A stretch of DNA of 64,000 nucleotides from Shewanella sediminis HAW-EB3 (GTDB lineage: Bacteria; Pseudomonadota; Gammaproteobacteria; Enterobacterales; Shewanellaceae): NCBI RefSeq assembly GCF_000018025.1, contig NC_009831.1, forward strand, positions 5,312,501 to 5,376,500, written 5' to 3'. This document shows positions 47,801 to 56,046 of this stretch, in pieces; position 1 is the stretch's first letter; the number at the start of each line of letters is the position of its first letter. The notes beneath the pieces are model-generated. The model was not told where the DNA came from. It saw only the letters and a list, made by a program, of their open reading frames with translations, and ran no database searches. Made by a program: the position numbers and the translations under genes.

Positions 47801-47983
47801 GTCGGTAGCGAAATCTACCGGGGACTCGCGGCAGTCATTGTTGGCGGCATGACATTCAGCGCGCTGTTTACCCTGATATTAATACCGAGTCTATTGAGGT
47901 TAACCCACCTATCTGCACGCAACACTCAAACCACTCACAACCCTTTAACTCACTCTACTGCAACCGACTCCGGAGCCAAGTGA
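44867..47983 (+). CDS. RND-family efflux permease
   Basis: A 1038-aa inner-membrane RND pump with the usual 12 helices and two large periplasmic loops; length is typical for the AcrB/HAE group. The helix-4 motif reads GLVLDAAIIVQEN, with one Asp where AcrB has two, and helix 10 reads GLVVNNAILLVDQ with Asn where AcrB has Lys940, so the proton relay differs from AcrB. ATG 44867 has AGGA upstream; the GTG at 44852 is less likely. Its stop overlaps the start of the adaptor gene. Substrate unknown. Confidence 0.93.
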   Translation: MNLTRISTHNPAGTLVTLLLIAIFGALAIAKLPIQLLPDIQRPQISVFNNWRSAAPQEMESNIIEPQENVLRQVPGVVEMTSNISQGFGRVSLTFEVGSNMQEAMINVINALNQTPPRPLDANEPFINVGGGRGTPNLASLLIRMAPDNPDTDFAKYQKLIDDIVEPRLRQITGVGSVQLQSRRPKELHILFDPYRAAALGITLEQLRNTLSRAADISGGTANVGRRQYMVRFIGQYTPENLGNLIVTYNDGRPVYINELADVAVSSAEVQGFTKRNGYPAYYMTIEGTFDANTVTVLNGVNDAIDELNAGALKEAGLVMDLSFDASIHIKRAILLVKGNLAIGVLLALVILFAFLRSFRATLMIASTIPVALLIAFFSLEAMGRTLNVISLAGLAFAVGLVLDAAIIVQENIVRLLQQGSRLRQAIEEGTGQVKGALMASTATTVAIFVPILFMPGVEGQLFSDLALTLSVAVVSSFISAITLIPVFSLLWLKLPGKAAPQMNRPNLWSKLTRLIRTLTGDKKRATIWCALLIIGSGIMTFALMPRPDFLPQARSDGIFAFFSLPPGSNVQTLEKEVGDVIIERLKPYYDKEKSPYIKGYNFSMYSAFNVLFIYPEDPSQADEMIKLLNDEILIGLPDTQAFTNRGSLLQFGFNGGRAINIDLQGPDMEALMTSAGKGMKLITDALPGAVVRPLPGLSMAQPELQLIPNERRLAQAGVDRTQIANAIRAYTSGLFVGEYFDGNERMDILLKGPKWQVPEQLSATPVYTQAAGIQTIGELAKIKRTVGPTQLQRVNGKRSVSLLIFPPADMSLDEALEIINEKAVPSLKASLPTNSSLKFRGSADKLDQTIKDMGANFLLAVVILFLLMSAMFKSAKDSLLVLLSMPLAICGGVLSLRLLNLFSFQSLDLLTMIGFIILLGLVVNNAILLVDQTRQGTRDGLNIDDAIYQAVATRARPVYMSTLTSIFGMLPLMLVPGVGSEIYRGLAAVIVGGMTFSALFTLILIPSLLRLTHLSARNTQTTHNPLTHSTATDSGAK

Positions 47984-49095
47984 TGAAACTGCTTACTTTT
48001 ATCCCAACGATTGTCACATTATCACTGACTCTGTCACTGCTCTCCCCCCACGCAGTCATCGCTGCCGAAGGTGATAAAAAGGAGGAAACGCCCCCCAGCT
48101 TAGTCAGTGTCGTTTCGGTAGAGAATCGGGCGCTATCACCTAAAATTATGGTGATAGGTTCGGTGCACTCCCGTAGTAGCTCAGAGTTAACAGCAGGCAT
48201 AGAGGGTAAACTGGAGTGGGTTCAGGAGGCGGGGACCCGAGTCAAGGCGGGAGAGGTGGTCGCGACACTGGAAAAGACTCGACTATCACTACTAAAAGAG
48301 CAACAGGAAGCCCAGATAGAGTATGAGCAGGTCGGCCTGACTCGGCTTGAGCGCGAATACCGACGCCTGCAAAAATTGATCGCCAGCAAAAGCGCTTCCG
48401 AAACTGAATTGGACAAGTCACGTTCAGACAGAGATTTGGCAGCAGCTAACCTTAAACTGGCACAGATAAAGCTGAAGATGATCATGGATGATCTTAGCCG
48501 CACCGAAGTTAAAGCCCCCTTCTCGGGGATCATCACCGAACGCAAACATCAGGCAGGAGAAGATATTAGCCGCTCGATTGCAATCATTGCGATGACAGAT
48601 CCCGACAACTTAGAGATACGTCTACATGCTCCTCTGAAGCACAGTCGACGGGTAAAGGTGGGAGATGAGCTCCATATCTATCATACAGAAGGCGAGTTTC
48701 ACGCCAATATACGCAGCCTGATCCCGGTATCGGATATTCGCTCACAAACCTTCGAGGCTCGCATCGATCTCCCAATTGAAATGCAAGATGCATTCAGTGT
48801 TGGCGAGCTCGTCTCTCTGGCTCTGCCTATCGCACCTAAACAGCTCACCACCTTAGTGCCAAGGGATGCTATCGTACTTCGTTCGGCGGGAGCCTATTTG
48901 TTTAAGATAGACACTGACAATAAGGCGGTGAAGATCCCGGTCGAACTCGGCGATGGTGAGGGGGACTGGATTGCCGTCAATGGCGACCTGACCGAGAGTG
49001 ACACCGTCGTTATTCGTGGTGCCGAAACCTTACTCGATGGCCAGCAAGTTAAGCTTCAGCCCCTCCCGGGATCGGCGGTCTCGACCGCAGGCTAA
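47983..49095 (+). CDS. RND efflux periplasmic adaptor (membrane fusion protein)
   Basis: A 370-aa adaptor: N-terminal signal sequence ending near VIAAEG, barrel/lipoyl half-motifs (GKLEWVQEAGTRVKAGEVVATLE and KAPFSGIITERKHQAGEDI regions), an alpha-hairpin between (about 95-150) and beta-barrel domains after. ATG 47983 has GGAG seven bases upstream and overlaps the permease TGA by one base. The order permease-adaptor is the reverse of the common one, and no outer-membrane channel gene follows. Confidence 0.92.
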   Translation: MKLLTFIPTIVTLSLTLSLLSPHAVIAAEGDKKEETPPSLVSVVSVENRALSPKIMVIGSVHSRSSSELTAGIEGKLEWVQEAGTRVKAGEVVATLEKTRLSLLKEQQEAQIEYEQVGLTRLEREYRRLQKLIASKSASETELDKSRSDRDLAAANLKLAQIKLKMIMDDLSRTEVKAPFSGIITERKHQAGEDISRSIAIIAMTDPDNLEIRLHAPLKHSRRVKVGDELHIYHTEGEFHANIRSLIPVSDIRSQTFEARIDLPIEMQDAFSVGELVSLALPIAPKQLTTLVPRDAIVLRSAGAYLFKIDTDNKAVKIPVELGDGEGDWIAVNGDLTESDTVVIRGAETLLDGQQVKLQPLPGSAVSTAG

Positions 49096-49466
49096 GCTAA
49101 TACCAACAGCATTAAATATGTCATCAATTCAGAGCCCCTTAGATTTTTCAATTCAAGGCGCATTGATGAAGAGATGGCAGCTCCCTTTTAAGACAACGCA
49201 AAGCAGAAGTGGAAATTCTGAGGAGCTCACGTAGTGCGGCGGATGTTTAAGGCAAAGGGCTTTGCCCTATTACGCTGCGTTGAATGCTTTTGATATACGA
49301 CGGCATGGATGCAGTCGTATTCCTCTCAAAAAACAATTTCATACAATTCTTATTCATACCGATTAAAAACTGCAGTTGAGATCATGGCCTTCTTGATTCA
49401 CCGTGGCATAATGAGCGACAACTTTTGACTCTATTCGCCTGTATTCACGTATCTTAAGGTAGCCCG
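49096..49466. other. intergenic region with MITE-like copy 2 and moeA promoter
   Basis: Mostly the diverged second copy of the MITE-like element (49101-49367), then about 100 bp before moeA. No supportable gene. Confidence 0.55.
49101..49367. mobile_element. MITE-like dispersed element, copy 2 (diverged)
   Basis: Starts TACCAACAGCATTAAA, preceded by CTAA as in copy 1, then TCATCAATTCAGAG, AATTCAAGGCGCATTGATGA, CTCCCTTTTAAGACAACGC and GCAGAAGTGG, which align in order with copy 1 at 36301-36440. The right end CATACCGATTAAAA is a weaker inverted match. The middle has an extra stretch. Same family by shared order; divergence is clear. Confidence 0.55.
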
Positions 49467-50711
49467 ATGCCCAGTAAAGCAGATCCATGTTCTCGACCAA
49501 GTCTTATGCATCCAGATGAAGCGATCGCCCTACTCCTCAAGCAGGTAAACACTGTAGATGATTCTGAAGTTGTGCAGCTCTCCCACGCCTTAGGCCGCGT
49601 TCTGGCTGAAGATTTAGCCTCCAGCATCGATCTTCCTCCTTTTAATAATTCAGCTATGGATGGTTACGCCTTCCGTTTCGACGATCTTGCCGGTAATGAA
49701 AGTCTGACGTTGATAGGGCAATCCTTTGCCGGACACCCGTTTGAAGGGGTACCGAAGGCCAACACCTGTATTCGCATCATGACCGGAGCTCCCGTTCCGG
49801 ATGGATACGACACGGTGCAGATGCAGGAGAAGGTCGAAGCTAAAGAGAATTCAATCTTCATTGAAGCACCTAAAGCTAAGGGCGCCAATGTACGCTACCG
49901 TGGCGAAGAGGTGAAACCCGGCGGTAAGGTACTCGTCTCCGGGACTCAGATAGGCGCAGCCGAGATGGGCGTACTCGCGACGATTGGTGCAAGCCAGCTC
50001 CGAGTCACCCGCCAGATAAAGGTCGCCTTCTTCTCCACCGGAGATGAATTACGCCCCATCGGCACCGAACTCGCACCGGGACAGATTTACGACTCCAATC
50101 GTTACAGCATTCAGGGCCTGTTGAGTCGTGCTAATGTTGAATGGATCGACATGGGCGTGATTGAAGACGATCCTGAAGCGATACGTCATGCCTTTCGCAA
50201 CGCCTCGGCCAATGCCGACATGGTACTGACCTCAGGCGGCGTATCTGTCGGTGATGCCGACTACACTAAACAAATCCTCGACGAAGAGGGAGAGGTCACC
50301 TTCTGGAAACTGGCCATCAAACCAGGAAAGCCTTTCGCCTTCGGCCACCTGGGCAAGGCTATCTTCTGCGGTCTTCCCGGCAATCCGGTCTCCTCTATGG
50401 TGACCTTCTATAAGCTCGTTTGGCCACTGTTAAATAAGATGCAGGGCCTGCCTCAAGTGAAACCATTACAGTTAAAGGCCAAGCTTAAAGGCAATTTGCG
50501 TAAATTCCCGGGTCGCGTCGAATATCAGCGTGGCATCCTGAGTACGAACGAGAACGATGAAGCCGAAGTCAGCATTACCGGTAGCCAAGGTTCCGGCATG
50601 CTCACCTCTATGAGTCTGGCCAACTGTTTCGTTATCTTAAGTCAGGAACAGGGTGATACCGCCGATGGCACCATGGTCACGGTTGAACCTTTTAATTCAG
50701 TACTTTGCTAG
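49467..50711 (+). CDS. moeA: molybdopterin molybdenumtransferase
   Basis: Inserts molybdate into adenylylated molybdopterin, the last step of Mo-cofactor synthesis. A 414-aa protein with NSAMDGYAFR, RIMTGAPVPDGYDTVQMQE, GEEVKPGG, SGGVSVGDADYTK and GLPGNPVSSMVTF, all family motifs. Start ATG at 49467. moeB follows after 82 bp in the same direction, as in E. coli. Confidence 0.96.
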   Translation: MPSKADPCSRPSLMHPDEAIALLLKQVNTVDDSEVVQLSHALGRVLAEDLASSIDLPPFNNSAMDGYAFRFDDLAGNESLTLIGQSFAGHPFEGVPKANTCIRIMTGAPVPDGYDTVQMQEKVEAKENSIFIEAPKAKGANVRYRGEEVKPGGKVLVSGTQIGAAEMGVLATIGASQLRVTRQIKVAFFSTGDELRPIGTELAPGQIYDSNRYSIQGLLSRANVEWIDMGVIEDDPEAIRHAFRNASANADMVLTSGGVSVGDADYTKQILDEEGEVTFWKLAIKPGKPFAFGHLGKAIFCGLPGNPVSSMVTFYKLVWPLLNKMQGLPQVKPLQLKAKLKGNLRKFPGRVEYQRGILSTNENDEAEVSITGSQGSGMLTSMSLANCFVILSQEQGDTADGTMVTVEPFNSVLC

Positions 50712-50793
50712 AATAAGTGCTTAGCTAAAATAAGTGCTTAGCAAATAGATACAGACACAACGATTTTCATTATTCGTTCAGGAATAAAGCAAT

Positions 50794-51579
50794 ATGAGCT
50801 CGACCCAAGATACCGATGAGATTTTGTCCGATAGTGAGATGCTCAGATACAGTCGACAGATCTCCATCAAGGCGATGGATTTCGACGGACAGGAGAGGTT
50901 AAAACTCGCCAGAGTCCTGGTTATAGGCGCCGGCGGTCTTGGCTGTGCAGCCACTCAATACCTTGCCGTTGCGGGTGTTGGGCAGATGACAATCGTCGAC
51001 TTCGATACCGTTGAGATCTCTAATCTTCAGCGTCAGGTATTACATCAGGACAGGAATGTCGGCCAGCCAAAAGTCGAATCGGCAAGAGAGACACTAAGCC
51101 AGCTCAACCCTCATATTCAGATCGACACCATCAACGCGGTGCTCGACGATCCTGAATTGGATGAGCTAGTCGCTAAACATACTCTGGTGCTGGACTGCAC
51201 AGATAATGTGGCTGTACGCGAGCAACTCAATAAAAGCTGCTTTACTCATAAGATACCTCTGGTGTCCGCCGCCGCCATCCGCATGGAAGGGACGGTCACA
51301 GTATTTGACTATCAAGGTGAACACCCTTGCTACCACTGCTTCAGCAAGTTATTTGGTGAACAAATGCTCACCTGCGTCGAGTCAGGGATATTGGCACCGG
51401 TCGTCGGCATGATAGGTTGCTTACAAGCCACCGAGGCCATTAAGGTCATCTCGAATATGGGCAAACCACTCATAGGTCGCATCTTAATGATCGATGCCAT
51501 GACGATGGAGTTTCGCGAGATGAAGATAGCGAAACAGGCTAATTGTTCAGTTTGTGCTAAACAGGAAGCAGAGAAGTAG
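50794..51579 (+). CDS. moeB: molybdopterin-synthase adenylyltransferase
   Basis: Activates the small subunit MoaD by C-terminal adenylation. A 261-aa E1-like enzyme: LRYSRQISI, nucleotide-binding VLVIGAGGLGCAATQYLA, NLQRQVLHQ, catalytic-region DCTDNVAVREQLN, and zinc cysteines CYHC and CSVC. Likely co-transcribed with moeA. Confidence 0.95.
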   Translation: MSSTQDTDEILSDSEMLRYSRQISIKAMDFDGQERLKLARVLVIGAGGLGCAATQYLAVAGVGQMTIVDFDTVEISNLQRQVLHQDRNVGQPKVESARETLSQLNPHIQIDTINAVLDDPELDELVAKHTLVLDCTDNVAVREQLNKSCFTHKIPLVSAAAIRMEGTVTVFDYQGEHPCYHCFSKLFGEQMLTCVESGILAPVVGMIGCLQATEAIKVISNMGKPLIGRILMIDAMTMEFREMKIAKQANCSVCAKQEAEK

Positions 51580-51617
51580 CAGTCCGCAAGCTCATAGGAC
51601 ACCAATCTTGAGACAGT

Positions 51618-51645
51618 GCGATTAGATAAGCCACTATCTAATCGC
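51618..51645. terminator. hairpin between convergent moeB and the YecR-like gene
   Basis: GCGATTAGATA-AGCCAC-TATCTAATCGC, an 11-bp perfect stem with a 6-nt loop. No T-run, so it is terminator-like by position rather than by full form. Confidence 0.55.
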
Positions 51646-51670
51646 CACTCAATCTCAACGGCTTAAATTC

Positions 51671-51976
51671 TTAGTCAACGCACTGATACTCTTTGGTGAT
51701 CGTGTAAGAACGGCATTGCTCATCGGCACAGGTCTTGGTTTCCACATCGAACGGCTTAGCCCCGGAAAATCCCCAGTAGCCGCAGCGCAGCTTCGCTAAC
51801 TTAAGCCCATCGCTCTCGTCTGGAGTATGCTTATCCAATGCCCCCAGCTCATAGCTTAGCCGCACAACGGCATCACTTTTTGAACCACCCACCGCTCCCC
51901 AATCATTCTGAGTTGCACAACCCGAGACGGTCAACAAGACTGCAGCAGCCAACGATATCTTTAACATTGAACTCAT
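51671..51976 (-). CDS. YecR-like lipoprotein
   Basis: A 101-aa lipoprotein: lipobox VSGC with Cys20 and a short domain with VVRLSYELG, AKLRCGYWGFSGAKPF and TKEYQCVD at the C-terminus, the pattern of the YecR family (in E. coli a flagellar-regulon lipoprotein of unknown role). The frame opens with GTG at 51991; ATG 51976 gives a proper signal peptide. SD is weak. No operon partner. Confidence 0.75.
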   Translation of the reverse strand: MSSMLKISLAAAVLLTVSGCATQNDWGAVGGSKSDAVVRLSYELGALDKHTPDESDGLKLAKLRCGYWGFSGAKPFDVETKTCADEQCRSYTITKEYQCVD

Positions 51977-52183
51977 ATTAAGCCATATCACATTAAGTAA
52001 AATTATCGCCGCATACTAACCCATTCTTATCTGTGATGAATTCACTACCTCGCATAAAACCAACAAAATCACAAACCCCTCACCAAATGTTACAATTAGA
52101 TTTACATATTGTGACCTCTAAATCGTGACTTATTCACAAACACTAAACCAACATAGACAAATGAAGAGAAGGGAATACGCCCG

Positions 52184-53182
52184 ATGCCATTGACAAGATT
52201 ACCCCTCAACCCTAGTTATGATGAGGCTTGTGATATTTGCGATCACTGGCAACTCAATGATTGGCAACCTCTGCTCGATATCATCATCGACCGGCACAAC
52301 ATAACTGTCTCCCAAGTGTCTCAGAACTTCGAAGGCACTAATCCTGTGTTTGAGCTGACATTGAACTCTGAGCAAAGTGAAGAGCAAGCTTATATCGTTA
52401 AGGTTCTCGCGCCAAACTGGCACAGCCAGTTTCAGAGCGAATATCACAGCCTCAAATTACTCAATGGTCAAGATTTAGGAATCGCCGTACCTAAATTGCT
52501 CTACTCGGGAGAGGTCGATAACTGGTACTACTTAATCATTGAGAAACTCGAAGGAGTAATGCTGTCATCGGTAATGGCCACACTAGCCTTAGAGAATAAA
52601 CTGGAGATAGCCCATGCTCTCGGTCAGTTCAGTGCCCGACTACACCGACTCGATGTAGCCGGGATCCCAGAGATAAAACTGGATTGGCCGGAATTTGTTC
52701 GGTTACAGAGAAAGCATTGCTATGCGAAACGCAAGAAACAACAAGTTCCCACCGCCTTGCTTGAGCGTTTAACCTCCTATCTGGAACAGCATATCTCCAG
52801 GCTAGATACTTTTTTGAAGAGCGAGGAGATGCACCTGATCCATACCGATCTACATCCGGGTAACCTGCTGGTAGCGGCCCGAGGGGGCCATTACCGACTC
52901 GTAGGAATTTTTGATTTTGGTGACGCCCTCGTCTGCCCCGATCCACTGTTTGAGTTTGCCTCTCCTGCCCTACTGTTTGCACAGGGAGAGCCCGGAATAT
53001 TTAATGCCTTTCTTGACGGCTATGGTTACCGGGAAGAGCGGAATAACGGCTTGCAACAACATATGATGGTATTGAGCCAGTTAAGACACACAGGCGATCT
53101 CAATTATCTGCTCCATCATGTTCCCCATTGCGCCGATGAAACCCGTTGGCAAGCCCTGGAATCAAAATTTTTCCCGCTATGA
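52184..53182 (+). CDS. APH-fold phosphotransferase (aminoglycoside phosphotransferase-like)
   Basis: A 332-aa small-molecule kinase fold: ATP-lobe Lys in EQAYIVKVLAP, catalytic Brenner motif HTDLHPGNLLV and metal-binding GIFDFGDALV. APH-family members phosphorylate drugs, choline, fructosamines and homoserine, so resistance must not be assumed. It stands alone, convergent with the bufferin operon. Confidence 0.85.
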   Translation: MPLTRLPLNPSYDEACDICDHWQLNDWQPLLDIIIDRHNITVSQVSQNFEGTNPVFELTLNSEQSEEQAYIVKVLAPNWHSQFQSEYHSLKLLNGQDLGIAVPKLLYSGEVDNWYYLIIEKLEGVMLSSVMATLALENKLEIAHALGQFSARLHRLDVAGIPEIKLDWPEFVRLQRKHCYAKRKKQQVPTALLERLTSYLEQHISRLDTFLKSEEMHLIHTDLHPGNLLVAARGGHYRLVGIFDFGDALVCPDPLFEFASPALLFAQGEPGIFNAFLDGYGYREERNNGLQQHMMVLSQLRHTGDLNYLLHHVPHCADETRWQALESKFFPL

Positions 53183-53216
53183 GGAGTCCGCTCTACATCA
53201 GCCTGATATGCCAGGC

Positions 53217-53891
53217 TCAATCGATACTTTGAGCCTCGGCCATCAATAGCCCCTTTTCTACCCAAAGTAATACCCTTATCCCTTTGACGTAGATCTCCAG
53301 AGCCTGCTCTCCGGACTCTACATTCGGTAATTTCCCGTAAAGCTCTGCATCATAACCCACCTCATAAAGCGTCACTTTATTTCCGGTATCTGATTGATAA
53401 CGGATCTGAGCCGCGCTAACACCTTGAATTGAGCAGTATCTGGCGCCGAGCAACTGGTTATTTTGCTTCGAAAATAGGCTAGACTTCACAACTGAAAAAT
53501 CCAATTCGGTAAAATACTCACGTATTGGCTCGATTCTCTGAGAATCGATTTCGAGGGGCTTCATATTAATATGGTTCATCGCCACTTCATCGGCAATCTT
53601 CCAACTCATAGCGGGTTCCCCTGGGTAAAAATTGAGGCTCAAGGTCAAAATTAAAATAAGGCTGGCTGCCAGAGCCATATAAGATCTCAGGCGCATCTTC
53701 GAGCTGCTGACATCTTCGACTTGCCCTTTACTATTATCGAATGATGACTCTACCGGTGACTCCTCTGCCATATGACCCGCAAGCAAGTGTTCGAATTTCG
53801 TCAGTTTTTCATCATCGAGACGCTGCTGCTCGATAAACTGCTTTGCCGACTGTTTAAATGAGGTATCCATCTTATCTGTTTTTTTGTTCAT
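53217..53891 (-). CDS. putative anti-sigma factor, last gene of the bufferin operon
   Basis: A 224-aa bitopic protein: cytoplasmic N-terminus (1-68) with short helices, a membrane helix at about 69-87 (SYMALAASLILILTLSLNF) and a periplasmic C-terminal domain with an isolated Cys (RYCSIQG). I recognise no named domain. Its start overlaps the ECF sigma gene by four bases (ATGA); this placement and topology fit an anti-sigma factor. Inferred mainly from context. Confidence 0.7.
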   Translation of the reverse strand: MNKKTDKMDTSFKQSAKQFIEQQRLDDEKLTKFEHLLAGHMAEESPVESSFDNSKGQVEDVSSSKMRLRSYMALAASLILILTLSLNFYPGEPAMSWKIADEVAMNHINMKPLEIDSQRIEPIREYFTELDFSVVKSSLFSKQNNQLLGARYCSIQGVSAAQIRYQSDTGNKVTLYEVGYDAELYGKLPNVESGEQALEIYVKGIRVLLWVEKGLLMAEAQSID

Positions 53892-54373
53892 GATGAAGCC
53901 CCGAACAAACGCCTCTTCTGCTCTTCGCTCGCATCGGCAACCTTTTGCTTTATTCGGTGTAAACGGGACAGAATCGTCCCTCGGGGCTGATTAAGATCTT
54001 CGCTGATTTCTGATGCGCTAAAGCCATCGATGGCCCACAGGTAGAGCACCTCTCGTTCGGCAGAGTTCAATAAATTAAGCACTTGTTCAATGAGGTGATG
54101 CTGTATCTGCAATGTCTCTAAAGACGTTTCATCGAGTAAAATCGGCGCATGCTCTTCGATAGACTCGAATGCCACCTTCTGTTTGCGACGGCAATCATCG
54201 ACAAATTGATTACGAATGATCTTCCTTATGTAGGCATGGGAATACTCAACCTCTTTACCCCGTCGAATCCACTTCTCCAGCGACGTTTGCAGTAGATCTT
54301 CCGCACTTCCGCGTTCGGTCGTTAAACAGAAACAGTAACGATACAGGCCGTGAAGCTGCTCGCGAGACAACAT
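53888..54373 (-). CDS. ECF RNA polymerase sigma factor
   Basis: A 161-aa sigma-70 family ECF factor. Region 2 is visible as LYRYCFCLTTERGSAEDLLQ and YIRKIIRNQFVDDCRRK; region 4 as LLNSAEREVLYLWAIDGFSASEISEDLNQPRGTILSRLHRIKQK. No anti-sigma or extra domain is fused. It sits directly after the DUF2063 gene and overlaps the putative anti-sigma gene. Likely control of its own operon, in answer to metal or oxidative stress, is inferred from related clusters. Confidence 0.92.
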   Translation of the reverse strand: MLSREQLHGLYRYCFCLTTERGSAEDLLQTSLEKWIRRGKEVEYSHAYIRKIIRNQFVDDCRRKQKVAFESIEEHAPILLDETSLETLQIQHHLIEQVLNLLNSAEREVLYLWAIDGFSASEISEDLNQPRGTILSRLHRIKQKVADASEEQKRRLFGASS

Positions 54374-55153
54374 TTATCTTGGCTCTCGCAGGCGAAATCC
54401 ACATATCCAGCCCTTAGCGATGAATTCCGCCAGGTCCGTCATATCAAAAGACGCCTCCGTCATCACTCCTAAGGTCACTTCGGCATCGAACGCCATTAAC
54501 AGCTCATACCCGAGGCGGGATATGCGCTCCACTCTGGGTTTAAAGGGATCACGATAGATACAGAAGTGATAATGCTCCTGAGGCATATCAATCTCAACAT
54601 GGTCACTGTGCTCTTGAGCATTGCGCTCTTGATGATTCAGCCAGATCTCATATAGAGGAAAACCTGAACTTCGTATAAAAATATCGGGACGCAATATCAT
54701 AACGACATTCTCTTGCTGTCGTTCGCTAAGTCCAGCTATTTCAGCCAATTCGAGGCAGGGTCTACCGTCCGCGGCATAATAACTCTTAAGCAGCAACCAC
54801 TCGAGTTGAGCGAGCTCGGGGAGATATTCGAGTCCATTAAATGCTAAGTTAGTTTCAAGTATCTCCTCAATAAACCGGGGAAAACCTTCACCATAATGGT
54901 TAAGATTACTCTCCTGCATAGGATTAACGTTAAGGTAATCCTGAGCCATCTTAGAGAAACACCCCTCGCCGACAATCTGCTCACAGATAGGAAATGCCTT
55001 AATCAAAGTCGCCTTTAAGGCCTGTAGGGTGTTATTACGATATATCTCTAACCGGGCTGACTCACGGGGGTTTACCAGTGAAAGGAACTCTTCATCACAG
55101 CCTTCCGGACTGAGCGCCTCCATAAATGAGTTCTGCCATTGAGCTAAGCGCAT
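54374..55153 (-). CDS. bufC: DUF2063 protein, bufferin maturation partner (BufC-like)
   Basis: A 259-aa protein of the DUF2063 family (N-terminal putative DNA-binding-like helical domain): LAQWQNSFMEALSPEG and ARLEIYRNNTLQALKATLIKAFPICEQIVGEGCF are the family signature. In bufferin systems this protein recognises the precursor and presents it to the MNIO enzyme. It overlaps the DUF692 gene by 10 bp, and the sigma gene starts right after it. Confidence 0.88.
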   Translation of the reverse strand: MRLAQWQNSFMEALSPEGCDEEFLSLVNPRESARLEIYRNNTLQALKATLIKAFPICEQIVGEGCFSKMAQDYLNVNPMQESNLNHYGEGFPRFIEEILETNLAFNGLEYLPELAQLEWLLLKSYYAADGRPCLELAEIAGLSERQQENVVMILRPDIFIRSSGFPLYEIWLNHQERNAQEHSDHVEIDMPQEHYHFCIYRDPFKPRVERISRLGYELLMAFDAEVTLGVMTEASFDMTDLAEFIAKGWICGFRLREPR

Positions 55154-56046
55154 TGTCCTACCCCTCTGTCTCCCTCAGCTTTCCCGCGAGAATCGGTTCG
55201 ACTACCATTCGGGTGCCGATTTTCATCGGCGGCCTGTAATATCGCCGCTGCGATATTTCGTTCGGCGAGCAACCTCTCCAGTGGTGGTAAGTCGTTATCC
55301 CACTCGATCATGCTGGGTATGGCTCCATTTTTGGCAATAAAATGCTCGAATTCCTGCCATACATCTTTGTCTACCGGATGGTTATGGGCATCGAGCAGAA
55401 AGTCTCCCTTGTCATGGAAACCCGCGAGGTGGATCTGCTTCACCCGCTCCACCGGAATAGCTTCCATAAACGCCTGCATATCCTGATTGAGATTCTTAGC
55501 CGTGACATAGGCGTTATTGATATCTAACAGCAGATAGCAATCGGCTTCTTTCGCCACAGCAGCAAGAAACTCTCCTTCGGTCAGCTCATTAAATTGACAG
55601 CTTACATAGGTAGACACGTTTTCAAGCAGAATTCTTTCACCCATAAACTCCTGCACCTGAATAATACGTCGGCTCAGGTGTTTCACCGCCTCTTCGGTGT
55701 AGGGTAAGGGCAAGAGATCGGGGACCTTACGTCCGGCATTACCAGAGAAGCTCGCATGCTCCGAATACCAGAGGGCGCCCGTTGATTCCTTTAACGCTCT
55801 GATTTGTGCCAGATAGTCCAGGTCTATGGCAGGCAAACCACCTAAGGAAAGGCCTACGCTGTGGAGCACCAGAGGATAACGTTCGGCAATGGCCTCGAGC
55901 ATCTGCTTATTCAGCCCTCCTTCAACTAACCAGTTATCCGCCAACACCTCAAACCATGGAATATCGGATTCATCGGCAGCTAAGATCTGCTGCACATGGG
56001 GGATGCGCAGGCCAATTCCCGCACCGTTCAGACTCCCCCGTTTCAT
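55144..56046 (-). CDS. bufB: DUF692 multinuclear non-haem iron oxidase (MNIO, BufB-like)
   Basis: A 300-aa TIM-barrel enzyme. Metal-ligand segments are visible in order: LHSVGLSLGG, YSEHASFSG, LLENVSTY, LLLDINNAYV, HLAGFHD, DAHNHPV and MIEWDNDLPP. MNIO enzymes oxidise cysteines in ribosomal peptides; in bufferins they yield thiooxazole-type groups that bind copper. Its start overlaps the precursor gene by one base. The last 30 residues are a polar tail not part of the core. Confidence 0.92.
   Translation of the reverse strand: MKRGSLNGAGIGLRIPHVQQILAADESDIPWFEVLADNWLVEGGLNKQMLEAIAERYPLVLHSVGLSLGGLPAIDLDYLAQIRALKESTGALWYSEHASFSGNAGRKVPDLLPLPYTEEAVKHLSRRIIQVQEFMGERILLENVSTYVSCQFNELTEGEFLAAVAKEADCYLLLDINNAYVTAKNLNQDMQAFMEAIPVERVKQIHLAGFHDKGDFLLDAHNHPVDKDVWQEFEHFIAKNGAIPSMIEWDNDLPPLERLLAERNIAAAILQAADENRHPNGSRTDSRGKAEGDRGVGQCA

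Noticed and set aside
52184..53182. Antibiotic-resistance aminoglycoside phosphotransferase
   Set aside because: Only the general APH fold motifs are visible; there is no mobile context and no subgroup motif, so resistance cannot be claimed.
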